DNA of 64,000 nucleotides from Haliclona indistincta (lineage: Eukaryota; Porifera; Demospongiae; Haplosclerida; Chalinidae): positions 13,869,152 through 13,933,151 of the forward strand of contig OZ024784.1 of assembly GCA_964017065.1 (NCBI GenBank), written 5' to 3'. Shown here piece after piece: positions 53,401 through 64,000 of this stretch. The stretch's first letter is position 1, and each line of letters starts with the position of its first letter. The position numbers were made by a program, and so were the translations under genes. The notes beneath the pieces are model-generated. The model saw only the letters and a list, made by a program, of their open reading frames with translations, made no database searches and was not told where the DNA came from.

Positions 53401-56400
53401 TTTCTATCACTCTATCATTTGTATCGCCATCAGTACTTTCAGGCTAAGTAACAAAGGTGTTATATTGCTAGAAAATAAAGCTGACTTACAGACTGGGACT
53501 CCATGGGAATGCTCACGTGACTGCTGGTTGATGTTGATGCTGGTTGAGGTTGATGCTGAAACTGTTGAACAACAAACATCAATGTAAAAATATAGTATTA
53601 CACTGACCTTATTGACTGGTACTTCATCCATTGGTAATCTAAATAAATAAAACTAACCACATCTGAACCAAGTATGAACAAAACTTACCGTCCTCCAAGG
53701 ATACTGTGCATTGTCTTAAAGAGTGTCACATTGCTACGTTGAACCAAGAATCCTAGTATTTCTTCCTGGGCCTGTTCATTACCAAAGTGTAGCAGAGTAC
53801 TCAAAAAGGCCATAGAGAGTACAACATGATCTTCTCTGTTATGAGACAAGTGGAGCAATACCTGAAATCATAAACAGCAGAGCAAGTTAAAACTACAAGG
53901 TAAGAATATCTCATACCTCTTTGTGCACTCCGGTATCAAGAAACTCCTTTTGCTTCTCTTTTACCACTCCTAATTCATTCACCATTTGTTCTTCACTAGT
54001 GTGTAGCGAGCAGAGTATCAATTACAAGTAATTCTCATGGCTTACTCTAAAGGTGCTCGAGTGCTCATGTCTTGCAATAGTTTCGCACTATTTGGTAAAT
54101 ATGCTGAGCTGAGAGATGTGAGCAGCTGCAAGCATGTAAACAGAGTTTGATTTAATTCTGTTCTTTCTTTGGTAGTCTTTGTCTTTCTAAACTGCTGAAC
54201 GCTTGACAAGTATTCAAGTTGACTGTTATGAAAAGAAAATCATTTTTACCGAAGGAGTCTTTTGAGAGATTCAACATTATCCTTATTTTCTTTATCTTTA
54301 AATTTTTCTACCAGTTTTACAAAACTTCTATCCCTTGGTACTACTGTTCCTGGCGCCATAACAACATCTAAAAATCCTGTAAAATTATTGTAAATGAGTT
54401 ACGGTATTCAAGTCATAAAAGAAGCAACAAACTCTTTTTGCTGTCACAAATATACTCCTGACGACAGCGATTAACATGTTCTTGAAACTGCTTGTTCAAT
54501 TTTTCCTCTTCATCATATTTTGAGATGTATTCTTGTACGACAGCTGATTTTTTATCCTTCAAAGAGTCAAGCTTATCCTTCGACTGTAATAGAACGTTGT
54601 CACAATTTTTTGAGATGGACTCATAAACACAAATAAATCTCACTTGTCTAAGGTGACTCTTTACACCTTCAGTATCAATTACATGATGCAAAGCATCTAC
54701 ACAGTGTTTAAACATAGCAATTTGACTTTCTGTGGTCACTAAAACTCCAACTCGATCATGACCTGCTATCACCTGTATTGTAATCAGTAACAATGTGTTA
54801 TATAATTCTGCAAATGTACCATTAAAGATTCGGCAAAGCTTGTTAACACCGACAAATGACGAGCCTCCATAAGCCTACTGTACAATTTGCTTGACGGTCC
54901 AGAATGCTTTAGATTGTAATACGTTTGACAGTATGCAGTCACTAATGGAATGGCACCTTCCCACAGATAAAGCAAAGCACTGCTGAGAAGTACTTTTTCA
55001 TCATTCACAGTGAAATCTAGCTTATATTTCTTTGCAATACCAACCCATCCTTTTACACTGAGGTGTTTAGTAGCCAAGAGTTTGAGAGCAACTGATAAAG
55101 AACAGTCATCTTCAGGAATAGAGCTACAGACACAATTCAATAGTTCAGCGCAGTACTCTACATGTGCCCAGAATTTCCTGGAAAGAGAAAATAATTAGTA
55201 AAATTATAACGCTGTGCATTCACACTCTTGTTTTGCAAGTTTTGCACAGACAGTCTCCTTGTCACTGTAAAGATATGCCTCTGTTAGCAGACGTGCAAAT
55301 GGCTTTTTCCGCACAAAACATACTTCCTTATCAGCAAGAACTCTATAAAAAAAATGAAATGAAATGTTAAATAAATTATTCTGCTTACTGAAGAAGCTCA
55401 TCTACTGAAAAGACACGGCGACTGAATTGCTTTCCTAAATAATATTTTTCTTCTGAGCAAACACTCATCGTATCCACAAGATTGACTAGTAACATTACTT
55501 CCGGTCCATCTTCAGAAGACTATACACAGATAATCCATGAGTACTATAAAAGGGCTTGTACCTTCAGAATTTCTAGCCGAACATCTCTATTTTCTCTTTG
55601 AATGAAATATCGGTAACTTGCAGTTCTGGTATCTTCAATTAGTCTGATAATGGTTTCTTGTGTCCTTCTTATTATTGCAGGCTTGCTCAATCTCTAATAT
55701 AAAAGATTTTTTAAGTCAGTTATTTTGAGTAAACTGGACAGATTACTTTTATCTTCATTGCAGCTTGCAATGTTGTACACAATTCAATTGAATCTTCTAA
55801 AGAGCCTGTAGCAACTTTAAAGATTTGCTGCAATTCTGGTGCATCGATTCTTTGACAAAGAGACTCATCATCAGAAAGTGTCTGCAGTTTATAAGATGTC
55901 ATTTTTTATCATTTTAGAAATGGACAGACCTCTGTGAGCATCTGTGCAATATCATATTGACAAACATTAGCTCCTACAAGATCCATAAAGTGTTCAAATA
56001 GATAGGCTTGAGCCTATTATTAGACGAATTAATTATTCTGGCGTGACACTAACAATTCCATATCATACCACTGTGTTTCCTCTTGTCATACAAGCTGAAA
56101 GAAACTGACAAGCTTTAGGTAACACTGTGAGCTCATACTCTGACAAAGAGTCCTTCTCCTCCATACAGCGTAATAAAACATACGTTAACATCTGACTGAA
56201 TAGCCCTGTGCATATGGATAGACACCATTACCAAACATGTATATGAACTTACTTGAACTGTAAGCAATGCCTTGAAGGCATGGATTTGGTTCGGCTTTGT
56301 CATCTTCTAAAACACAATTTTCAGCCAAATCATTCAATAGCTCCAATACTTCTTCCCTCCCTTCTTCATCAAGCGTACCCTTGTGCAATTTAAGTAATAC

Positions 56401-59400
56401 TTTGTGTTTATCAGTGAAAGAACCATACTGAACCCATTCATCATGGATTTCAGTAGCAGTCTTGACAATAAATGAATTAGCTGCATCGTTGAACAGTATT
56501 TTTTCTCGTTTGTACAAGTCGAAAAGCAGTTGAGCACTCTTGAATAGAACGTCATCATTCTCGCTATGAAGAAGCTTTATCAATTTTTCTATCAGAGTTT
56601 GGTTTTCACAAATATCCAGACAATGGTAGCCATTAACTTTAAAATAATTATCAAGCCTTGATACAGTACCACTGTGGTATTACAAGAAATGACACACTTA
56701 GTAACATTTTAAGAGTTACCTGATTGAAAGACCACCTTCCATGCATCTCTTGAAATCATAAATGAAACACTGTAAAATTAATATTAATGCATTATAAACT
56801 AATGAGACGCATGTGCTTACCCCAATTGCCACATAACTCAACTGCTTGAAATAAAGATGAATGACTCTGTAAGAATAAATTATAATATTTCAAATCACTG
56901 AAAATTACTTACACTAGTATGCACTTGGCTTTATCAGTTGGACAATCATCTAGTAATTTTACCAAGCAATCGATGACATCGAACGAGCCATCAGAAGCTT
57001 TTCCCTTCCAATAGAACCCAAATTCAACCAGAGATTCCAATACAGAAAGCAGCTTAGTGTTAAATTCAGATTTTAAAAACTCAGTATGTTGATCCTCATT
57101 AAGTATTCTGAGTCGTTCCTCAATTATTTCTTGAAGTTCAGTCATCTCCTTTGCATAATCAGTGAATTCATGAGTGTCGGCAAGTGCATTTAACGGATTT
57201 TCTTTAATCTCATAATAAACCTGCATATTATAATAATATCACAGTCATGAGTACTATCTAACTCACATAGCATCGCCAGATATTGCTAATATCAATACCA
57301 CTCTGATCCAATGCATTGTCTACAAATGCAGCCTGAACAAAATCAAGATATGCTGATTGTACTCTGACGTCAGTATCGATGTCTCTAAAAACAACAAGTG
57401 CTATTTCAAAAGTAATAATTTTTTTGTCAACGATCCTTTCCTTTGCAACAATATTACCACCCTATGTAGCAAATAAATTTTCACTTCAGAAACAAAACAC
57501 AATTCTATACCTTGCATAACTGGCCAAGCAGCTTGATTTGAGCAATGTAAAATGTTAAATATTGTTCCTCCTACATAGCACAATATCATACACTTGCTGA
57601 TTGTTCATTTATCCACATACCTTTAAGTCAGCTAAAGGTTTTTCTCTTAGATGCTCTGGTATAGCTGAAGCACTAGTGAAGCAAACTTTTCCATCCAAAA
57701 GTTGTGTACGATAAAGCTGTGGATATAAATTGACAAATAATAACATCAACATTGTTTAGAGCTTACCTCTTCATCTTTCTTTATTATTACCTCCAAGATT
57801 TTTTCTGAACAGCAACACTGTCACTACACTGATGGAAGAACACTTATTGTACTCACCTTGCATTCCTTTCAATGGTTTGCCAGCACTAAAGCACATCGCA
57901 CCAAACATTTCCATTGTTTCTGGAGTCTAATGAATGAATGAATGAATGAATGTAGGCACATTGTAAGAAATAATTAGCTACCAGCTGTAACTTTAATTCA
58001 CTCTCTGAAGTGAGTTGATCCATTACTGAAAACGCCAGTTTTCTGCAGTGCAGATAAAACAATTTTAAATGTTATATTATACTTACTCGTCATCCCTAAT
58101 CAGTTCGACTAAGACATTCTCTGCTTGTGTATTATAACCAATCTGTATAATGGATACTGAAGATCATCCCTTCACTATTAAAAAGATTTCACCTTTTTCA
58201 GTAATATTAAAACGAATCTTGTTTCTGCCAAGTCATGGTGCAACTTTTTATCAGAACACATCAAATACTGAAGTAAGACTCTGTTTATCAACACGCAGAG
58301 TGTCCTTTCCCTATTAAAATCATGACAATAATATTCCCAATATGTACATTAAATCTTACTCATCATCAGTTGCATCTGTTGTGACAGTCACTGAAGAAAG
58401 AAAACCCATTAGTTGATCAATGAGCTGTTCGAGAAGAAAGAAGTGGTGTGAATAGTATTACATACAAGTGGCGTACCATTGTTGTATGCAGCATTTTGGC
58501 TTTAGACCTGGATATCTGTCCTGCACCCATCAACCAATGGCGAATATCCACCAAAGTCTCTTTGAATTCATCCATAAAAAAATCAAAAGAAGAGCTATCT
58601 TCCTTTGAATTCAGGTGCTGTACCACGAAAGATGCGTGTCAATGATATATATATATATATATAACTATTACGTATTACGAACCTCCATGTATTCATTGAA
58701 GACTGAAACACAGCCAATAACACTATAAATCTCTCTTACCACTTCAGGTTTGACCTATCATCAACAAAATGCATACACATTAAAATCCTCAGTTCAAACA
58801 TACCACTTCCAACTTAAAAACCATTGAATAATCATCCTGTTTTGCATCACTCTCCAACAGCAGAAGCTATCAATACATACAAGATGAGCATAATTATAAT
58901 AACTATTACTGATTTCTTACATCAAATCTTGTCCTCCCCTGATCATCGCACTCTGCTCTCACTGTATGAATTAGTAATGCGCATTGTGTTGATATGCACA
59001 ATTTTATACCATCAATTGAAAGTAGTCTTTTAGTTTTTGAATGTCTTATTTCTACATAGCCACTTTTCTCGATTTTGTCATCACTTTTCTGTGCGAACAA
59101 GATTGAACTAGATTATAATCATACATTTAATACCTTCTCTGAGTCTCTCTCAAACCGAGCAAGACAAAAACAAATATCTGACATGTCAGCGACTGATGTC
59201 AGCTTGCGCAGACAAACCTACAACAGCAGATTATTGATAAGCAATTTATGTACGAACCTATAACTTACCTCATATTTACCGTCTTGCTTAACAGCTGCCA
59301 AATATTGCTGAGTGGGCAGATGTTTGATGAGACAGTCTTCTTTGTACTTCAGCTGGTTTCCTTTTCATATAATGTCATTTACATATAATGTCATTTACAC

Positions 59401-62400
59401 ACTAAGTGAGAAATACCTGCGACAGGACATTCTAAGCATTCAAATTGCCAGAAGGCATCACTAGAAGTGGGTGCAGGTTTTTGCACTCCTTGGCGATTTT
59501 TAAGCGACTTGACGATTAAAGCAACTTCAAAAGAGACAGACGATTTAATATTTCAGTATCATTAAACCAATCTGTACACACATACCATTTGAGGTCTGTG
59601 GTTGCATCTCTTTTGGAAGCATTTCACAAGCAAAAGAGCCTCTACTCGAAACATAAGCATGATGCCCCCAATTGAAAAGCAAAGCAACATCTCCTGACTG
59701 CAAAAAGATATTCGTAAGAACTTTTAGTGAATTTGTACACAAACTTTAACTGCAGCTGAATCACCATGCGATTGATCAGTAGTGTGAGCCTCAATAGTGA
59801 GTGGTGAGTATGCCACACCAAGCTTCATTTCATACCTGAGTATGACAAGAAATAGAAACACCAAAAGTACTAAGATTGTTTTAACCTCTGTGTGAGTGAA
59901 TTCTTCGCAAAGAATACATAGTTTCCCTTCATTGCTAGACACTCCAAAATTATTTTGTCTTTAATTTGGACCTGCATGAATTTGTATTGGAAAGTACATG
60001 CCACTACTTAGCACCTGACATACATCTTCTCCTCTGTCTTTTCCTGAATCAGGAGGTGGCAAAATTCTGAAGATTCCCTCCAAGTCCTCATTTTCTTCTT
60101 CAGTAGGCTCAAGTTTAAGTATGCCCTGCAGAACTTGCTGTTTACACAAAATTTGATATAAAATTTGCTTACCACAGGATTTTTGTTTCTGTCAGTTGGA
60201 GGAGCGATATGCACGTACATGTCTGAAGCTCTATGATACAACTGCAAAAACAGTTTTCTTTACTTTTAAAGCATTATAGTGTTAAACTATACCTTCACTT
60301 TCCTCCCATAAACAAGTGGTCTTCTATATGGCTTCAACTTCTGTTGAGGTTTATGAAGTGTGGATGAAGGGTTACAAATTTGTGGTTCATGTGTCATGCA
60401 TAGGTTTGGGTTAGTTAGCACAAAATGTAATTATGTACTAGTCAAATTTTTGTCTCTATTGGTATAATTATTATGCAAGACAACAATTAGAGCCTTGAAA
60501 AATCACAAGAAGCTCTTGTTGTTTCAATTATCATAATTACTAAAAATAGGCTTCAGTGTTAATTACCGTGCGCAGTATGCGGGAGGGTTATGCGTTTGTG
60601 TCCATCTATATGTGTATATGTGTATATATACGCGTATATGTGTGTCATCAAAAAACACGTTTGTTTATGTCTTGCTGCTCGAAAATCTCCACGAAAACAC
60701 TCTCTGCAGCTTCTTCACTGAATTTATAGTCCTATGAAGACGCTTTCTGTGCTGGCAAGCCTTTCTCGAGCGGCTAATTCATGGCTTTCCAAAGCTACGT
60801 GTCCTTGTAAGACCACTTTTACGGTATTGTGGGTGTGCATGTCGCCAACCTCCTACGTCATATCGACGTCCTCACAACGAGTCTTAGCTCAGCGCACGAG
60901 AACACTTTTCAAGAAGCTCTTGTAGTTTTAATGTCATTATTAGGCTTCGGTGCTAGTTAGCACTTCACGTCACATACCGTACAGTATACCCAATACTACT
61001 TACCAATGAAAAACAACCAGCCCTATAATGAACAACAAATATATCACTAACCAATACACTCTTGCAGATACATCAGAGAGTGAACAAAGTTTGAAAAAGA
61101 GAGGCTTCTGTGCTTTAGCAACTGCAATAGGCAGTATGCAATCCATCATTATTATGCCATGCTGGGCGGAGCCATGAGGCATACAGTAGTTGGCATACAG
61201 TACAGCAGGCCCAGAGAAATTGTGTAAGCAAGCTATGGAAGCTATTTCGCTCGTGTTCAGTACTGTATTGAATTGTGGTCAGCACTGATTGGCTTCTGAT
61301 TGCATAACTAAATCGCTTGTTGCTGTACAAAAATCATGTATGCATGCATCTGCAGCTGTTGCAGTGTTTGTAGAATGGTGGATAGTTTACTGTGTTGTGG
61401 AATGGTAGATAGCTGAGTTTGTGGATATTTTGTGTATGCTATAATAAAGTTTTAGTCTTAGCTTATGACTGCACCGAGGCATCAGGACCTTGGTGCTTTT
61501 TATTATAATTGTACTCATAACTACAATTATGGTATGTGGAATGTTTTAATGGCTTCATGGTCGATGGACAGAATGAACGAACGAATAACAAAGCAAGTAC
61601 CGTAACCCTTGTGCATGCGCCAAGGGTTAATAATAATTATCTACGTGCCACAACTTAAAGCATTGTTTATGAAATTTGCTTACTGTATTTCCAATCTTGT
61701 ACCTAAATAATGAATAGGAAAACAACATTTCTTTATAACACAATTATGCAGTATGCACAGTATGCTTACTGGTATTCATCATCAGTGTAATCCAATGCAG
61801 GCTTAATCTGGAATGCTGCGACTACACACAAACACTTTTATAAACAATAATGGGAATGTAAAAAGTTAACTCACATTGAACACAAGGCAAGGTAAGATTA
61901 GATCCTACTCTAGAAAAATCTGAATCTTTGATAGAAGAAACAGTAGCCGAAGCACTGGTGGGCACATCAGAATCTTTTGGAGATTCTTTTGCGGATTCTA
62001 TCATGGAGCGGGAATCTGACTCTCTTTCAAGAGATTCTGTTGAAGAGGCATCACACTCTTTTGTAGAAGGATCAGGATCTTTTGCACTGGCATCAAAATC
62101 TCCTGAAGAGGCAATAGGCTCTGTCATAGAGGCATCAGGTCCTCCAATGACGTCAGGCTCTTTTGCATACCCATCAGAATCTAGTAAAGAGTCAGGCTCT
62201 CTTGTGTCACTAAGCTTTTTTTCAGAGGCATCAAAATCTTTTTTTAAGACAGTTGACTCTTTTGCTAAGGCATCAGATTCTTTCGTGAAAGCATCAGCTT
62301 TAGTGGAGAAACCACGACTTTGAATTGTAATACGACTCTGAGTGCATCTGTCGATGAGCTTTTCGACAGATGAGCTTGTGCCTGTCGATGAGCTTTTCGA

Positions 62401-62577
62401 CGATGAGCTTTTCGTACATATCCTGCAATTCAGGATAACGATTGCATACCGTACTGGATAGTAATCTTACTTGGAGTCAGAGGATGATGTATCGCGGATG
62501 ATCCATGGAGGATTGGAGTACACGTAGCCCTTGGTCTCCGTACAATAAAACAGAACGGTGTCTTCTTCGAACAGCAT
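50491..62577 (-). CDS. ITPR: Divergent inositol 1,4,5-trisphosphate receptor
   Basis: A gene of dozens of small exons. The 5' exons join in frame: 62471..62577 (MLFEEDTVLFYCTETKGYVY), 61875..62422, 61770..61821, a 19-nt microexon 61684..61702, and 61052..61107 (KPLFFKLCSLSD). From about 60397 come PLVYGRKVKLYHRASDMYVH, MIR/beta-trefoil repeats (VALLFNWGHHAYVSSRGSF near 59690) and helical RIH-type domains. The channel part (about 51990-50960) has six hydrophobic segments, the pore exon and LGLNIVIAILVDRFSELREE. A CxxC/H..H zinc-like module (CFVCGIGSDSFDQ...HIRDDHNKWNYIYF) follows, with a short end ENTKVADD. IP3 receptors release ER calcium. The pore motif and an N-terminal insertion are unusual (see findings). 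Joins between 61050 and 60340 are unresolved. Confidence 0.85.
57929..57950. repeat. (AATG)n microsatellite in ITPR intron
   Basis: Five tandem AATG units next to a splice donor. A short (AT)n run lies at about 58649..58663 in another intron. Confidence 0.9.
60398..61051. other. ITPR intronic region with two direct repeats
   Basis: No exon could be placed with confidence. It contains a TG/TA-rich stretch (60598..60645) and two copies of a roughly 60-bp sequence (caagaagctcttgt..., at about 60507..60565 and 60910..60960) flanking about 345 bp of distinct sequence. Confidence 0.5.
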
Positions 62578-63035
62578 GTCAAGAAGACTGGCTCTGGATC
62601 ACTCGAGACGAGTGATCTTGTTGGAACGACGAGGAATGAAAATCTGAGCAGAATTCACTGGTCTTTTCTTCACCCCCAGTTCAATATGAATCGTCTGGCG
62701 GGCTTCAATGAGTTCAATGAATTCTTACACGTTATGTGTAGCACTAATTATCAAGTTGTAGACACCCACATAACTTCCTGATACAGTTCACTGGTCGTTC
62801 CATAGTATTGTGCAATAAATGGTGTGCACAATATTATGGATTAAGCAATTATCTCAATTTTTGCTATAAGACTCAAATAAAGTCATGAACTATGTCTAAT
62901 CAATCATATGGATCCAATGAATCATCGGAATTGTCGTTGTCATCATCCTTGCATTGTTTATCGTATCGTTTTGGAACATTCTGCTTTGTACCTTGACCTG
63001 TGTGATAACGTTGTCAGAATTTATACAGCAGGTTA
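62578..63035. other. Intergenic, ITPR start to SRCR gene end
   Basis: About 460 bp. A minus-strand frame is open from 62724 to 62602 (EFIELIEARQTIHIELG...) and ends in TGA, in the same phase as the first ITPR exon. It may be a remnant exon or 5' UTR. The rest is AT-rich with a possible poly(A) signal for the SRCR gene (AATAAA on the minus strand not clearly seen). Confidence 0.35.
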
Positions 63036-64000
63036 TCACACCGTTTTACCGTCTATGGTGGAGGCTAGTGGATTGAGCACTCCAATGGTCTTCTGGCGTG
63101 GAGATCTTTCTCTTGGTTCTCCTACAGCAGGAACAAGTTCAATTTCTGCATCAGTATCTCGAACAGTTAACTGCCAAGGATGTGCAGAACCATCACCCAA
63201 TGCAGCCCTGCAAGCATTATTATGATAGTGTAACCACACAAAATCTTATCATGATGATCTGACCTTGGAATGTTCCTCTCAACGGAAAACTGTGAAGAGC
63301 TTCTAGACATGCCACTGTTCCTTCTTTTTCTGAAGACACCTTCATTTCCTAACTTTTTCTGATCCTTCAGTGACAATCCTTTGAATCGCAAAGTTTGAAA
63401 ACTTTGTTCTTCATTTGCTCTAGTTTTTCTGCAATTTACAGTGTTGTATTGAATTACAATAGCTTACAGTACAGATATTTCATTTTAACTGCACATTGAG
63501 CAAGCTTTGTATACACTTACTTTTTATGTGTGATACTGAGCAAAAGCATAATAACAATGATCAGTAGAAGAACAATAACAAATATTGCAAAGGGTATGAA
63601 AACATATGCTCCAACTGTCACTGGATTCACTGTAGAAGGTTCTGCTGCAGCTATGAATACGATAGAGAAAAATAGGTAGATAGCACCATTAAACTGCAGT
63701 TGGGCTTCACACAATATTCTCACTCACGTTGACAAACCACTCCTGCATCATCACTGTGATCACAACGCCTCCTCTCATCTCTACGACATTCATACAAGTT
63801 GGTCTCATTTCCGAAACATTGCAATCCATTTAGTAGAATAAGTCCAGTGCCTTCTCCAAAAAACCGCGTTGAGTCCGACGCGTTGTCGTATTCCAATTGG
63901 CGACACACTACGTCTGCATCGCTCAGGTCCCAGTCCTCATTACACACAGTGCCCCACCCTCCTGCATCAGAGTCATAGATTTCCACTCTGCCTTCACTTC
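63036..64000 (-). CDS. Membrane SRCR-domain receptor (3' part)
   Basis: Partial at the window edge; the 5' end lies beyond 64000. The first visible exon encodes one complete group-type SRCR domain ([58 protein letters not shown]). The next exon (near 63534..63650) gives a Ser/Thr/Pro stalk and one TM helix ([20 protein letters not shown]). Two further exons give a basic cytoplasmic tail ending [11 protein letters not shown] (stop at 63036). Cytoplasmic serines in [11 protein letters not shown] could be phosphorylated. SRCR receptors are pattern-recognition or adhesion receptors and are greatly expanded in sponges. Upstream domains cannot be seen, so ligand and full architecture are open. Confidence 0.85.

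Noticed and set aside
61928..62323. A + strand 131-codon Ser-rich protein
   Set aside because: It is the antisense shadow of the low-complexity IP3 receptor exon, whose minus frame has matching splice phases on both sides.

Overview
The window looks like nuclear DNA of an animal with a compact genome. It is most consistent with a demosponge such as Amphimedon, although the species is my inference. The gene set is metazoan: IP3 receptor, ClC chloride channel, fibrinogen-domain lectins, SRCR receptor, TAK1-like kinase, claudin-like tetraspan, ciliary CFAP74. Many introns are only 40-80 bp with GT/AG ends, genes are closely packed on both strands, and several pairs are head-to-head with start codons under 130 bp apart. 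Exon joins were worked out by reading frame and splice signals by eye; no search was run.

Layout, left to right. 0.2-5.5 kb: a single-exon sedolisin protease (TPP1-like, -), a small secreted FGFBP-like protein (-), SRP receptor beta SRPRB (-), and PEX14 (+) sharing a promoter with SRPRB. 5.8-8.1 kb: two intronless tandem 7TM receptors (+). 8.5-15.4 kb: a many-exon TAK1/MAP3K7-like kinase (-) whose introns hold two MITEs and a 2-kb minisatellite of about forty 50-bp units. 15.5-22.9 kb: two intronless genes in convergent orientation. One is a DUF1254/DUF1214 protein of bacterial type. The other is a 1968-residue protein joining a P-loop NTPase, a cellular RNA-dependent RNA polymerase (catalytic DLDGD intact) and an SF1 UPF1/SDE3-class helicase. 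This fusion is the most remarkable object in the window: a possible one-polypeptide small-RNA amplification machine.

23.0-34.8 kb: three secreted fibrinogen-related proteins and two broken copies, lying in a tandem segmental duplication of about 3.1 kb that also copied the 3' end of the neighbouring ClC channel gene. A 116-bp hAT-like MITE sits in only one copy. 35.0-40.1 kb: B3GALT6 (-), head-to-head with a divergent ATG8/LC3-like gene (+) that lacks the C-terminal glycine; FTSJ1/TRM7 tRNA methyltransferase (-); and an intronless cysteine-rich secreted protein (+). 40.4-50.2 kb: a CFAP74-like central-pair protein (-), a claudin-like four-TM protein (+), and mitochondrial SCO1 (-). 50.5-62.6 kb: a divergent IP3 receptor (-) with a changed selectivity filter and a large Ser/Asp/Lys-rich insertion in its N-terminal beta-trefoil. 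63.0 kb to the right edge: the 3' part of a membrane SRCR receptor (-).

Most genes are unrelated housekeeping or signalling genes that happen to be neighbours. Functional links I can argue are the RdRP and helicase domains within one protein, and the lectin cluster, which is expanding by local duplication.
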